In this document: positions 33,601 to 46,471 of the stretch, piece after piece
Numbering within the stretch: position 1 is the first letter of the stretch
How the letters are laid out: the number at the start of each line of letters is the position of its first letter
Origin: Avena insularis
Taxonomy: Eukaryota; Streptophyta; Magnoliopsida; Poales; Poaceae
Assembly (NCBI GenBank): GCA_023614405.1
Contig: CM042688.1
Coordinates: forward strand, 445,274,028 to 445,338,027
Length of the DNA: 64,000 bases
Direction of reading: 5' to 3'
Made by a program: the position numbers and the translations under genes
Notes under the pieces: generated by a model
What the model saw: only the letters and a program-made list of their open reading frames with translations
Told to the model about the DNA's origin: nothing
Databases searched by the model: none

Positions 33601-36600
33601 TGCGTGGGAGGAGGCGGTTTGAAACGCCGGAGGTGGGCCCACATGTCGGTGAGAGGTAGGGGCGAAGAGGTATTGGGGAGCCGGGGCTGTTGGATTAGAT
33701 GGCGATGGACGGGCGTGGTTCTTCATCCTCACTAAGATGGCCGCGGTGGTCGAGAAACCCTAACTAGGTTGAGGCGGCGGCGGTGAGCCTACCAGAGGGC
33801 AGGGAGGCGATATGGGGGGGGAGGGCGACGTGGCACACCGCGGCAATCGCAACGATGGGCGGCAGCGATTTCCATGCAGAGTCGAGGTCGCGGGCATCCA
33901 CGACATTGCTATCTTTGGGAGCTCGCTAGAGATGGCTCGTGGGGGCATGCACATCCCTAGGGAAGTGAAGGGGAGGACCAGGAGGTGTCCTGAAGCCATT
34001 AGGGAGCGCTTGGTGGTGCGGAGGGAGCTCGGAGAGGGTGGACTCGACGGTAGAGCTCTGCTCGGGTCTTTGCTGGTGGTGGCGCCTCTAGTGCTCCTAC
34101 AGCAAGGGAGGTGACATAGGGAGCTGGATCACAGGTAGGTGAACCCACTAAAATTAAGGGAAAAGGGGAGAAGTGGTCGGGGTGGCCTACAAACTTGCGT
34201 GCATGACTGAGCCCGAGAAGGCTCTTTGTCCTTCCCCAAGGCGATGGGGATCTAGGAATTAGTTTCTGGGTTTTGAGAGGGTAAGAGGAAGGTGGGAGAG
34301 GAGAAATGAGCGAGAGTGGGCAGGCTTGGATGGCTCTACACTTTTTAAACCAAAGATGAGTGGTCCAAGGTAGACCATGCTCATGGAGAGAGATGGAGGG
34401 GTGCTGGCCGGGGATTGGGCATAGGGGCGGTGGAGACGGGAGTGGTGGTGCCTTGGGTCGAGTCTTGAGTGGAGAGGAGGGTGGTGGCTGCTGCTGATTT
34501 TAATTTGTTCAAATCTTAGCAAGGATATGGTTTTCTCTCTCCCTCTCTTCCTTCTAAGCAGAAGAAGACAAGAGAGATGCTGGGCACTGTGGTGCTACAA
34601 TATCACATGACCAGAGGGGGTGTAGGTTGTTGTGGAGAAGTATAAGAGAGGTTTGAAGAGGGTTTGACTTAGTTTTGATCATAGTTTGGAATAATTTCAA
34701 TTCTTGGCCCAAGTAGTGGTTATGAAGGAAAGGCTTGGATTTGATCATGTCTAGATGGGATGATGGCATTGGTATCTTGGTAAGGTCAAGATAGATATCT
34801 AGGAATTATTTGGGATTATTCAGAATATCGTATATCCCATTTTTAATAATTCTCCAAATAGTGCTGAATGGGTTTTATTGAGTTCATTTGCGACTTTTGG
34901 ATTGTGCATGATGGATTTTTGATGTTACATGGTCCTAAATATGAAACTATACTTTGAGTCATTTTCCCATGATTTATTCAGGAGTAAAACTATTTAATAT
35001 CTTTATTTTCTTATTTCTTCCATTTAAGAAAATGGACAAAAAGAATTATTAGTATTCTTCAAAAATATTTATTTTTGAAGTGGGAGGATATGCTATGATA
35101 TATATGCCTCAAATGTGCCTTAACTTGGGAATGTGTTTTGGAGAAAAACAATCTTTCCTTTATCGAGGTGGTTTTGAGGTTTTTGTAAAAGAAAGGATTT
35201 AAATGTATTTGGGCCAAAACAATTATTGATATTATTTGAGAAATATTTAGATCCAAGGTAGATTATGTACACATGTTGTATCTACCATTTGCAAGATTGA
35301 GTTTTGGAAATACAACTTGATTTGGGAAGAAACAAGATATAACGGATCTTGGGCAAGGTTATTTTTATGCCACCAAAACTTGGTTGTATCTTGGAGCTCA
35401 AAGCTCCCCTTGGGTCATGGAATATATGGATGGATAGACAAAGTGATGTAGATCACGATGGTACAAGAATTTGAGCTTGATCATACTTGAGTTCTCCAAG
35501 AATTGATTCCAAACTTTGAATAAAATAGGATTGCCAAAACAGATTAGCAAATAGCCTTCAAAACCTTGTGAGTTTTTGGAGCACACAGATCCATTTGGAA
35601 CAAGTGAAGTAGGTATTGCAAGACCTTTACTAGTAGAACACAATCATGCAAATATTTGGTCCAAAGAAGGTAGGATGAAGGTGTGAGCTTCTTCCAAAGT
35701 AGGCATGTTGATAAGATTTGTAGGAATTGTTATTTTCTTGCCTACAAAACCATCAAGAACAAGTGGGTTAAAATATGATCTAGGCAAGGGAAAGAGTGGG
35801 CCTTGGTAGTACTTAAGACGGTATACAAGTTGGTTCAAGTGCATTACCAAAAATGCAGAAGGAGTTGAAATGAGGGAGATTCAAAGATGTGATATTGATA
35901 TCAGATTTCTAGAATTAGTCATTTTTTTGGCAGGGTGGGAGATTTTGACTAGGATGTAAGATGGGATGATTTTGAGAGGGTGCAAGGTTCCAAATCATTA
36001 TCAATTGTATGATGTTGGAGTGTAGATTGATTTGAAAGGATCCATGCTTTATATTGGTCTTCATTTACTTGGAAGATTCTAGATTGAATAATCTTCAAAA
36101 ATGATTTGGTTAAAGGTTCTAGATGATCATCTAGTGGTTATAGATCAAATACAGCTTGGTTAACTTGCTCAGGGTTGATACACTTTCATTAGTTAAGTGC
36201 TATATGATGAGCTCCTAGGGTAGCTCATACTACTTCTAAGCAATCAAGTCAAGCAGCAGATCAAGGCAACTCATCTTACAAACAAAACAAAACTACTACC
36301 ATGCGTACCTCCAAGCCTAGCTTGAGGTAAGGATGGGTATTTTGAAAGGGTGGAGTTTGATTAAGGTGGGAGTCCTTGGTATTTCCACTAGGAGTAGAAT
36401 TCAAAAGCTTTATAAAAAGGTTTTAGAAAAACCTAGAGGTAAGAGTAGTTGAAAGTTCTATCTTGAAAACATAAGGAGATTATATCATATAGATCTCCAT
36501 AATTTTGTCAACAGAAGCTACTAAAATAGTTAGGGTTGCAAAGGCACCTCGGCTCAGGTTTTTGAAATGCTAGAACATTTGAGAATATGTAAAATGAGCC

Positions 36601-36792
36601 AAGACAATTTTGTTAACTAGCTTTTGTCAATTGATGGTGAGGTAGGGAGTATATCATATGTTATACATTCACATGCATAAGCACAAACAAACAACAAGCA
36701 AACACCGCAACACTTAAAAAGAAAAAGTTTTTGTTCCCCCTGATTTTTGCATTCTTGACAACTAATTAGGTTGCTAAAATTGGGATGTTACA
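30699..36792 (-). repeat. 3' LTR of the LARD, 6.1 kb
   Basis: Plus-strand ends are TGTGGGGCCCC and TTGGGATGTTACA. It is closely alike to 39098-42163 plus 55188-55883, base for base over long stretches with scattered changes. A GC-rich section (33530-34500) holds several open frames on both strands that are not gene-like. A TTTAAAAAG box on the minus strand near 34340-34350 is a weak promoter candidate. The unmatched part 34385-36792 corresponds to LTR sequence lying beyond the window on the other side. Confidence 0.88.
31241..31325. repeat. Three short palindromic modules around CCC
   Basis: TGGTCATCCCATGACCA (31241-31257), GACCATCCCATGGTA (31278-31292) and GACCATCCCATGGTC (31311-31325) are inverted repeats with a CCC loop, spaced about 33-37 bp. 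The same set is in the other LTR at 39640-39723, where all three are perfect. The two end modules can form hairpins in RNA. Confidence 0.75.
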
Positions 36793-36828
36793 GACCTTTC
36801 CCCCATGAAATAATCTCGTCCCGAGATT
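36793..36828 (-). promoter_or_regulatory. LARD polypurine tract and near-palindrome
   Basis: On the minus strand GGGGGAAAGGTC abuts the 3' LTR (36793-36804), preceded by AATCTCGGGACGAGATT (36812-36828). The Tekay-like element has AATCTCGAGACGAGATT at 51252-51268 just before its own polypurine tract. Confidence 0.8.
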
Positions 36829-39080
36829 CAGGAGAGTAGGGTTAGGGGACTTTTGAGTCTGAGTTGGTGTTGTGCGTTTCCAGCATACTAACTTACGGAT
36901 TCCGTCTTTGAACGTGGTTACTTTGTCAGTGAAGTGGGACTTCAGTCTTCTCGGATGCACAAGTGTTGAGCAGGCTTCAAACATGATTGTGAGGGGTGAT
37001 CTTCCTTCTGTAAGGATTTACGACGTTTCTTATAAGGGATTATAGTATCCTAGTTCACGATTTTTGGTCTAACTCTTGAGGTTGCTTCTGACAGATGGTT
37101 AGTCTATTTTTGTAAGAAAGACGCAGGTATTTCCCTCTTAGGGTTAAACTAGGGTAGCTCGGGAATACGTCAGTCCTTCTTTCTTAGAGTCATCGGATGA
37201 TGCTTTTAAGACTGTCGCCAACCTTCTGTCTGGAGTTGAAGCCTTCAGGCGTCTTTCACAAACTAGGTTTTATGAGACTCATATACTAATCTTATTCGTA
37301 GTTAGCCTATTGAACAGTTTAAGTCGCTAGTCCTCTAAGCGGGTCAGAACTAAAGGGTTAGCGGGGAGGCGATCCTTCCGGTGGGTCTTCAACTGCGGTA
37401 GCCGTAGAGGATCTTCATGGAATCTTCTTAGATATTGACTTCTTAGTGTCCTTCGAACCCTTGGGAGGATAATTTTGTCGGCTTCTGTAGTCTTGTCAAC
37501 TTCGGGTATTCTGGTTGTCTTAATTTAGAGCTTCTTTGGTACTGAGGATTGAGTATATTTCTGACGGCTGTTGACAAGGTCAAACCGGTGAGTTTTTGAT
37601 GACTCTCGAGTTGATGCTTGGAGGAGGGTGTCGGATTGGAAATCTTCCTGAAGTATCTTCCGGGAGATAGTCTTTGGGATTTGAGTTGGGAAGACGCAGT
37701 CTTTCCACCTTAGAGCTTCACTAGGGTCCATCGAGAGTGGTGCAGATCCTCCATCCTGAAGGGCTAGCGTGATGATGCAGAAGTATGTATCTCCTAGGGT
37801 CTTGAGTAGAGATCTCCAAAAGTCATTATATTGCGTTAACAATGTCGGGGGTGGTTTCCTAACGAAGTTTGATGGTTTAGCTTAGGGAAAGTTAGTGGTT
37901 AACGACTCTTCTTATTAGTCCTCAATCAGGTTAGAGGCATCCATCTTCAGATAAGTTGTCTTCACTTGCACTATTGGCGTTTCTTCTACGCGATGGCAGA
38001 GTGTACTCGTTGTCTTCATGCATCCTTGTCTTCGGGTTTAGGGGTATTCTGGCCTTTTGGTGATGAATTTCCCATTGGTTTGGGTAGGGTTGACTAGAAT
38101 AGTTAGTATCTTGAGGGGGTGGAAGTTCTAAAATACCGAGGGTTAGTGGAGTCAGGTCTTCACTTATTGTTTGGGTTAGCAAGTCTTGTGGTTTCTTACG
38201 GATAGTGAGGATACTTTGGTGATCGAATTCTGTCTTCAACGGGATTTCTTGCTATAATAGACCAATGAATAATGAGGTTCTGCGCTATTGACGAGTCTTG
38301 AGTTGGACGAGTTATGCCATCCAACTGAGGAGGAGTCTTCAACTTGTACTAACTTGATGATGTCGAACTCTTAGTTCCTGCGATGCTTTTCCTCCCATCA
38401 CTCTAGAGGTTAGTAGGGTTCTCGTTACAGAGAATGAAAAGGGGTGCCTGAGGTACTAGGTGGGGTATCGATCCTCGGGTCACATTTGACTAAGGTCAAG
38501 ACAAGTCACAACACAAATACAGGATAAACAGAGCGACGAGGCCACAATGTTCTTCAAAAAATAGCACAAATCTAGCAACACATTAAGCACTTAGGCAAGC
38601 AAACACGGTCTACCATGGGGACCAAGGAGTTAACTACTCGCGGTAAAGGGGAATCCTAGTCTTAGGACTTATTGATCCTAGATATCATGGGATTGAGGTC
38701 TGGATCACTATCTTGCGAATGAAGCCTTCGTCGTGTCATCGGACGCTTCTCGATAGTGTAGTACTTGATTTCTTTTGGTTATGAGGATTCCACTGGTAGG
38801 GCGATCTTGTAGTCTCCTTGTATTTGCTGGTAGTTGCTTCTCTTCATCTTGTAATCCTGACTTCACCGGGTTCCTGAGTCCTATTTGTTTTAAATTTGTA
38901 TGTTTGAAATTCGGACGAGAGATGGAAAGAACCATTTTCATAATACTTTAAATTATAGAGAGGATAAGAAGTAGAATTTTTCAAAAAGCTTATGGGAAAA
39001 TAGTTTTCGAGAGCCGGTGTTTCCAAAATAGTTTTCCTGTCTAACGAACATGCTAACCAAGGTTCTCCTACAGTCGAGAT
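36829..39080 (-). other. LARD interior, no recognisable coding
   Basis: Minus-strand frames at 37525-37842, 37931-38239 and 38708-39228 are short, and none shows a zinc knuckle, protease, polymerase, RNase H or integrase motif. Base composition is uneven with many TCTTC/GAAGA words. It may retain packaging signals; nothing more can be read. Confidence 0.6.
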
Positions 39081-39093
39081 GGATCTGATACCA
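39081..39093 (-). promoter_or_regulatory. LARD primer binding site, tRNA-iMet type
   Basis: The minus strand reads TGGTATCAGATCC, one change from the canonical TGGTATCAGAGCC, four bases inside the LTR edge. Confidence 0.82.
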
Positions 39094-39097
39094 GGTC

Positions 39098-42000
39098 TGT
39101 GGGGCCCTTGGATTAATCCTCCGACAATCCCTGTTATGCATACACCACGATCCCATATCAGTTAGTCGTGGCAGACATAACCGATAAGTATCAAAGTAAA
39201 CATCCATACTTAAGCGAATGCATGTCATACCTTATTTGCCATTAGGGCTACATCAATTAACAATAGCGGAACATCATCAAGCGTAGAGCCCGAGCCAGGC
39301 CTTAATCTATAGGCAACTGACTAGGAGAACGTCCTAGCTCGCATAGCCGTCAACTTAATCCTCTTCTTGATATCTGACTAAGTTAATACCCAGGGACAAT
39401 GCCAGTGAGTACTTTGAATGTACTCGCAAACCACCTTAAGATAACAATAATAACAAGAGGATATGCATTATGGCTGTGTTAGTAGGAGGGTTCCAATGGA
39501 GGTTCTTTTCGCAAATAGTTTTTCTTGTAGTTATAACATCTACATATCTTGTCGAAAACTTTTGTAAAACATTTTGGAAACCTTTTTGAAAAGTTTTGGA
39601 AAAACACTAGGACTGGGTCACCCATTTGTTCCTCCTTCCGGTCATCCCATGACCAAACTCCTTTCCTTCCTTTCCGACCATCCCATGGTCAAAAAATGTA
39701 TCCTTTCCGACCATCCCATGGTCAAAACATTTCCAAATCCATTGCTTTTCCGAAATCCTTTTTGAAATCAAAACCAGCACCACTCTACCGTAGTTTGTCC
39801 AACCCGTCCATGACCACGGACACGGCTATTCGAATAGATTTACACTCTGCGGAGGTTGTACACTTTACCCACACCATCTAGGTACCCTACCATGATCTAC
39901 ACCGATCGTGGGTCGAGTAACCGATCGAGACTCTTCGGATGCCCACTCCAATATTAGTGCCTACCCTATGATTGTTGTTTGCTCTCAACACCGGGATGCC
40001 CTATATAGTTCCCAAGCCAACCGGAGCACTTTTTGCACTGCACAAAGTGTACGCTTTCAATGAGGTGCTCATAGTAACACGTGGAGACCCATAGACCCTT
40101 AGTTCCTTCTCTAGGTTGATGTCTCACATGGATCTTTACAGGAGAAGGCCCACCCTCCAGGATTTTTAAATCCCATGTAGTAGTTGTTGGTAGCTTATAC
40201 CAGAGTAAACAAACATCAAGCCTAGCCCTGTCCCATTCTAGAGTAATGTGGTTGCACGGGTTAAGTTGTTATAGCTAAAGCTACAAAGAACCGGGTGCGT
40301 TTTCGTAAACATTTTTCCACCATCTTTCTTTCATCCTTTTTGTAAAACAAAAACACTTTTTCCTTTATCAAACTTCTCTTGGTAGGTAAAACATCACCAA
40401 GGTTTTTCCATAAACATTTGTAAAACTTTTTCGCGGGTCTTCCCATCCTCTACTATTGCTTCAGCTAAATTGGGGTCTCCAAAGGGGGTATGGTGTTATA
40501 CACCATCTACCATTCCAGGGTCAACTAGGTATCATCAGGGGGGGTTCTACTTAGTATTACACATGTGTAATGGTTTGGAGGAGCCAAGCCACTACCCAAA
40601 ATAGATGTTCATAATATAAAACAATGCAATTTACATAAACAGTAGATAAAACATGCATAAGTAAAATATTAGGACAAGGCTTATGAGTAAGAAGGTGGCT
40701 TGCCTGAGATCAGCAAACTGGCAATATATGTCCCTAGACTTCTTCTTCGAAAACCATAATAACCAATAAATATAGCCATCCTCTTCGGTCTTTGATATAA
40801 TCGCATCTATCGTCGTTATGGATCACATACAAGCAATCAAAGGGCACAATTAACACTAGGCATACATACATCATTACAATACAACAAACAAACATATAAC
40901 AAACTATTCACTTCAGTAGGTTTTGATAGATTGAGATCGTAGCATTTGGAAATAGTGGATAGGAATTTGTGGAACTCGTTTAATGATTTAATTCCTAGAT
41001 ACCACCTAATGAAGGGGTTTTGAACTAAGGCTTGGGTCTGTATGATATCAATGTGCAAAAATAATATCAACATATATGTATTGAAATAACAATGCCAACA
41101 AAAGTGATTTCATGATTTTACCAATTTTCCTTGATTAGTTGTGATTATTTTAGTAGTATTAACCAGAGTTTAGGTGATTAATTCATCATAAAATATCTGT
41201 AAGTCAAATAAATTTGTTCTTAGAGGATATTGTACGTCTATGAGTTTGTGATGTTTGAGAGTTGTGATTACCTCAAAATAATTACCAGAATGGCCTTGGG
41301 AAAATCCCAAAGTCAGTTCTGCATGAAATATTTCTTTTTACCATATTTATTCTACAGGTCCAAATGGTATAAGGTCAAGGGAATTGGATAGGTATGGAAA
41401 ATACCTTCTAGAAGGAATTGGAGTCATGATGTTTGGAGTCGTATAGCTTTTGTTAGGATTTATCGAATGATAACACCAGATATAGAAGGTTTTAAATCCT
41501 TAAAAATCCTCAGAAACTCAATAATTAGCGAGCTCTTGGTTTTTGGTTGGCATTAAGATACCTCATCAGTTAGAGTTGTAATGAGGTTAATTCAATTCAT
41601 GGTTTGTCCTAGGGAATTTTCTAAAGGAAAAAATGGATGGATTTTGTTATTTTTACTAATGTCAAACAATGGTTCACCTTGACATGAGGTAAAATGTTAA
41701 CTGGTAGGTATAGTAAATTCCTTTTAGGGAAACTTTGTTTCATATCATTTGGATATGAATAGATCACTGAGGAATTTATTTAGTGTAAAAGACACATTTT
41801 AGTAGATTTAATTCCAGCAAATAATTAAGATAAATATTGGCATGAGACTAGCTCTGCATGGTAGAGAAAACTTCATATAGCATGTCAAAATTTAGATATA
41901 GCCATTTGTTGGGATCTTCCATTTTCAAAAGGATTTAAATCTAACTGCTATAAAACAGATCTAGAAATACTAAAAGAATTTAAAGAAAAACAAAAGGGGC

Positions 42001-42163
42001 AGTGGGTGGCCGCGGGCTGGATCTGAGGCAAATGGGCATCCCTGCTAGATTTCAGCCCACCCAGCCATGATCTGCGTGGGAGGAGGCGGTTTGAAACGCC
42101 GGAGGCGGGCCCGCATGTCTATGAGATGTGGGGGCGAAGAGGTATTGGGGATCCGGGGCCGTT
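39098..42163 (-). repeat. LARD 5' LTR, first segment
   Basis: Matches 30699 to about 33690 of the other LTR. It contains one visible insertion relative to it (about 85 bases near 40352-40435, TCCTTTATCAAACTTC...). It ends in CCGTT (42159-42163), the target duplication of the Tekay-like element. Confidence 0.88.
39640..39723. repeat. Palindromic CCC modules in the 5' LTR
   Basis: GGTCATCCCATGACC (39640-39654), GACCATCCCATGGTC (39676-39690) and GACCATCCCATGGTC (39709-39723) are all perfect inverted repeats with a CCC loop. Confidence 0.75.
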
Positions 42164-45100
42164 TGTAACATCCCAAAACTTTAATCCAAGGCTATTAAGA
42201 TCCAAGTCATCTAAATTAGGGTTAACAAAAACTTTTTCAATTAAAATTATTAAAGCATTCATATGTGTGTGCATTTAAATATGAGTTGTTTTGAATTGCA
42301 AGGATTAAGTGATCCATTGCTTGTAAAATGATTCTTAGGTGAAATAAACATCATCTATATCATTCCCAAACAAATCCTAAAGAAAAAACAAATCAAAATG
42401 AATAAAACAAAGAAATGGTCATTTGTGCCATTTTAATCAACATGCCTACTTTGCCTATTCCTAGTACTCAATTCTTAACAGAGACAAATTTGGATCTTTG
42501 CACCCCTTGCTAGTACATGTAATGATGTACCAAGGCCCACTTTGTGATCTGCCAAAAACTTTCAAACACTAATTTTAAATGGCATTTGAAATTTGAATGT
42601 AGTTCATATGGGAAGATCACACATATTCAAAAACCACTCAAATGAACTCCATTTTCAAAACCCAAGAAACCACAGAGGCTTAAGAATGTGTATAGCAAAC
42701 CCACCAAAATTCATTCAAAAATTTCAAACTTGAGTTCATGCGGCGATTGTGTCGAACACTTGGCAGGCAGAATCAAAATGGCCTAACTTATAAAGTTTTT
42801 GATCAAATTTGGTCAAGCCATTTAAACCGAATTCAAGCCCCTTGTCTCCCCCTGACCCAACCAGACCAAAACCCACCCAAGTTCTAGCCCCTGGTGCTAG
42901 TACAACGCAGCCCCGACACCATGATCGCCGGCCAAAGTTGCCAACACAGCAGCAGACCGCTAATCCCTCTCCGCCGCTCGAGGAAGCTAGCGCCACCCTA
43001 CCGCCGCCCATGGTCCACCCCACGCTCACTGCCAGCCCCTGGACCACCGAGGAACCGCCGCGCACTAAGTCTCTGCGTGCAGCCAGAGCACGCCAGAGCG
43101 CCAACGCCGCCATCACGCCACAGACCGCACCTCGACCTAATCCCGCGTGTGTCGCTCCGCCTCGACCCCAGCAACCCGCCAGACACGGCCGTGCACCGCC
43201 GCGCGACCCACAGTCTCCATGCGCCACGTCGAGCACCGCCTCTGTCTCCCAGAGCGCGGGACGCTCTCGACCAAACGCCACCGCCCCTAGCCGCGCATTT
43301 ATGCCGTAGAGCACCGCCAGGAGGCAAGCCACCATCCCCTACCTCAGGCCACGCTGCTAGCCCGCTGTGCAGCCCTCGTCGGAGTCACCCGCCCATCCCT
43401 TTCGGTCGCCTCGTCGAGCTATAAATAGAGGCCACCCTAGCACAAACCACTCACATCATTCCACTCCCCTCTCCTCACTGGTCCTTCCCCACCTCTAGCC
43501 GGAGCAGATCGAGCGCTTGTTCACCAGAATTTGGCGGAAGGAGCCCACCGTAGAGGAGGAGAAGGCGTCGTCGATTTTGTCCACCCCAAGAGCTGCCGCG
43601 ACCACACCTGAGCTCGCCGTCGTCAACCAGTTCGATCGCCCCTATCGCCGTCGTCGCTGGAGCCCTGGTATGCCCCCCGAGCACCCCCACCGAGTCGCTA
43701 GGGTTAGACCTCGCCGGCGACCTGTCCGTCGTTGACGACGAGCCCTAGCCGTAGATCCTAGTTCTAATCTAACGGCCCACATCGCCCCGTACCACTTCGC
43801 GTGTAAAGAGCCGCTGACTGGTGGACCCTCCTGTCAGCTGTGCCCCGCGCCACGGAGTGCCACTGGGCCGGCCCGTTTTCGTTCCCGCGCGACCCATTTA
43901 ATTCAAATTAGGATTTTTCTATTTTAGTTGGAACTTAGTTTTGTCCCCTAGTTTGAAAATCGATTCAGAGAGATCTACAAATCCAAATGGAGTGATTCCA
44001 ATTTTGTTAGAAATCTACTGAAAAGATATACCCAAGCCCTTTGGATTTAATTCAATTAGAGTTATAGATATCTCCTAGTAAAAATAACAAGACAAAAGCT
44101 TTTGCACGTTCAAACATTTTTATAAAATCAACCATGATAGCTTTTGAGTTGATTCCAACTCTAAAAAATCACAATTAACCATACCTATCTAAATATGTAA
44201 TAATATTAGGGTTTACATGCAGTGACTTTGGACTAGTACCAAAATAATGCTATATAGGCATTTCTAGTCACTTTAAATCACTAAATAATGAACTTAAACC
44301 AAAGTAATTATGAACTAACCCTTAAATTACATTCCCATATATTAGAATATGTGGTGATGACATGTGTCCACATGATCCCATATTTTAAGTGGTGAATTTT
44401 AAATCTTAGTTAATTTTCAATGAGTAGAAATTACTTTTCTTAAATAAAAAGAATAAAACTAGTTAATAAAAATTGTGATGCTTGTGATGATAATAGATCA
44501 TCAAATGTGTGCCTTAGAGTGCTAATTAGATTAGTTAAGTATTGTTTGGTGATTGTGTACTCCATATGTATTTATAGACGATAGTACGGACCAAGATTTC
44601 GAGGAGGAGGAGTTCTATCAAGAGGAGGAAGAAAACTTCAACCACTGTACCAACCAAGGCAAGCTATTGTTAGCAAGATAGAATTAAGCTAGAGAAAATA
44701 AGCAAGATGCATTAGGCATGCTTTGGTTATAACACCTTAACTATTACTTACCCCAAGTATTATTTTCCAAGCTTTACTTCCTTTACTTTACCAAAGCCCT
44801 TTACTTATTTTGAAGGTAGCATAAAGAGTATAAAACTTGGCCTATTTAGATAACTTTAGAAGTCATTCTATGGCATGAGATTGATCCCATCTTTCCACCT
44901 TAGTGAACACTCTTAACTTAGTAGTTTAGAGTTAGATAAAAACTTGAGTCACTTTAGATGGGAACACTTGGTGAAAATGAATTGTGAAAACCTTAGAATG
45001 ATGAGTCATTCTATTGAAATGTTTTGACATGTGTTGAGAAACACAAATGGTTTATGATGATGAAAATGTTGAGGCATGAGCCTTGACCCTTTTACAAAAC

Positions 45101-45472
45101 TGATGGTTGGATTCAGATGCGATACCATTCCAAATTTACCGTACAACCACAATACCTGAATTGGATTCAGAGTATGAAGGAGACTACCAAGATGATGGCC
45201 AACAGGATGGCTATAATAACTAGAACTATCTGCCTTCGTCAGCATTGCCTATGCCCCTGAAGATGGACCCCACCGCTACGCTTATCTTTTATTCCGCTGC
45301 TTGTTGTATTAAGACTGGATCATGAGATCCTTATTTGTGTAAGACCTTATGTATGGTTTGTAATGGATGATGTACTGTGACATCCAATCTGTTATGTCTT
45401 GCAAAAATGGTAATCTTGGGATTGTGATGAATGACATAACAGGCATCTGGATTAAAAATCCGGGTGTTGACA
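42164..45472 (+). repeat. 5' LTR of the Tekay-like element, with internal deletion
   Basis: Starts TGTAACATCCC and ends GGGTGTTGACA. It is 3309 bp, about 590 shorter than its partner. After CCTGAATTGG at 45164 an 8-base filler ATTCAGAG joins directly to TATGAAGGAGACTACC, so the block corresponding to 54275-54884 is missing. Confidence 0.92.
43420..43427 (+). promoter_or_regulatory. TATA box of the 5' LTR
   Basis: GAGCTATAAATAGAGGCC is a textbook plant TATA context and is conserved in the 3' LTR at 52545-52552. Transcription would start near 43450. Confidence 0.75.
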
Positions 45473-45475
45473 AGT

Positions 45476-45488
45476 TGGTATCAGAGCC
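45476..45488 (+). promoter_or_regulatory. Primer binding site, tRNA-iMet type
   Basis: TGGTATCAGAGCC, three bases after the LTR end. Confidence 0.92.
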
Positions 45489-45700
45489 ATCCTGACCATA
45501 GGAGACCCTAGTTAGAATGGACGTCCGAACAAAAACTTAGTTTCAAAACCAAAGTGAGTATTTATGAAAAACTATTTCCTCTCTTATCCTTGGGAATTCA
45601 TTCTTTATCAAAAATTCATGTTCCTCAATTTCTTACATTACTACTTAAAATTTGACACACTTGTTCACTTCACTAATTTCCTCATCCTTAATTCTTGTAG

Positions 45701-46471
45701 ATGGGGACTCAGTTCAGCAAGTTCTATCAGTTGGGAAACGGAGGTTAGCTGATCTTCGAGAGAGATCTAGATTCACTGTCTGAGTTACTGGGACGCCCGC
45801 ATCCAGAGTTTCTTGGAGTTCAACTTCCAGGACCCCCAGGAGGAGATTTGCAGTGGCTAGTCACCGCTGATCTTAGAGGAAGCATCGAAGCACCAATGTC
45901 CGGGAGAATCTAGTTCTCCGTGAGAGAGAACAACTGGCTAGATGGATTAGCCAGGGCAATGCATGAAGCTCTCGCACGTCTATGTGCCCTTAGTGTCAAC
46001 CAACTCCAGGGAACCCGTTTTGCTCACAATGCAAGACGTGACTTCATGGGAATGCCAATGGAGATGCCAAGTCACCCAGAGCTGAAGTGTCACGTGGATA
46101 ACCTTGACTTCCTGTTGTACGATCCCCAGATGGAATTGGACAATGCTAGGGAGTTAGCCAACCACAACCGTGCCATTGCCACCCAGAAGGCCCAGACTTA
46201 CTCACTGCTTGTCAAGGACCATCAGTCTCTTCGCCTCCAGTTCAAGAAGAAGGATCGTACCATCGCCCATCTTCGCAAGAAGGTGGCTGACCTCGAGAAG
46301 ACCGTCAAGGAGCAAGAAGCTCAGCTTGCAGCAAAGGAGGAAAAAGAGGAGGGTGAAGACATCTAGGGAGACATGGATTCTTACCTCAGCAATGGTGATG
46401 ACTTTCTGGAGGAGGATGCTGTGGACTTCTACACTGACGATGAGGACTCTGACTTCATCGACGATGAGTAG
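45701..46471 (+). pseudogene. Extra ORF upstream of gag, coiled coil with acidic tail
   Basis: A single frame from ATG 45701 (MGTQFSKFYQLGNGG) to TAG 46469-46471 would encode about 256 residues but for stops at 45746-45748, 45911-45913 and 46364-46366. Residues about 140-220 form a charged helix rich in E, K, Q and L with heptad spacing, predicted coiled coil. The last 35 residues are strongly acidic (DDFLEED, DDEDSDFIDDE). The frame stays open for 148 codons after the second stop and codon use looks coding. It precedes gag by 244 bases in another frame, so it would be a separate protein. I do not recognise a family; it is not gag, envelope or a known enzyme. Confidence 0.65.

Noticed and set aside
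33760..34114. Open frames in GC-rich DNA, also at 55265-55642
   Set aside because: Both positions are equivalent parts of the LARD LTRs; the frames carry no motif.
42736..43735. Long GC-rich open frames on both strands (up to about 200 codons)
   Set aside because: They lie in the GC-rich part of the Tekay-like LTR, overlap on opposite strands, are low in stops only because of composition, and are broken in the partner LTR at 52045-53009.
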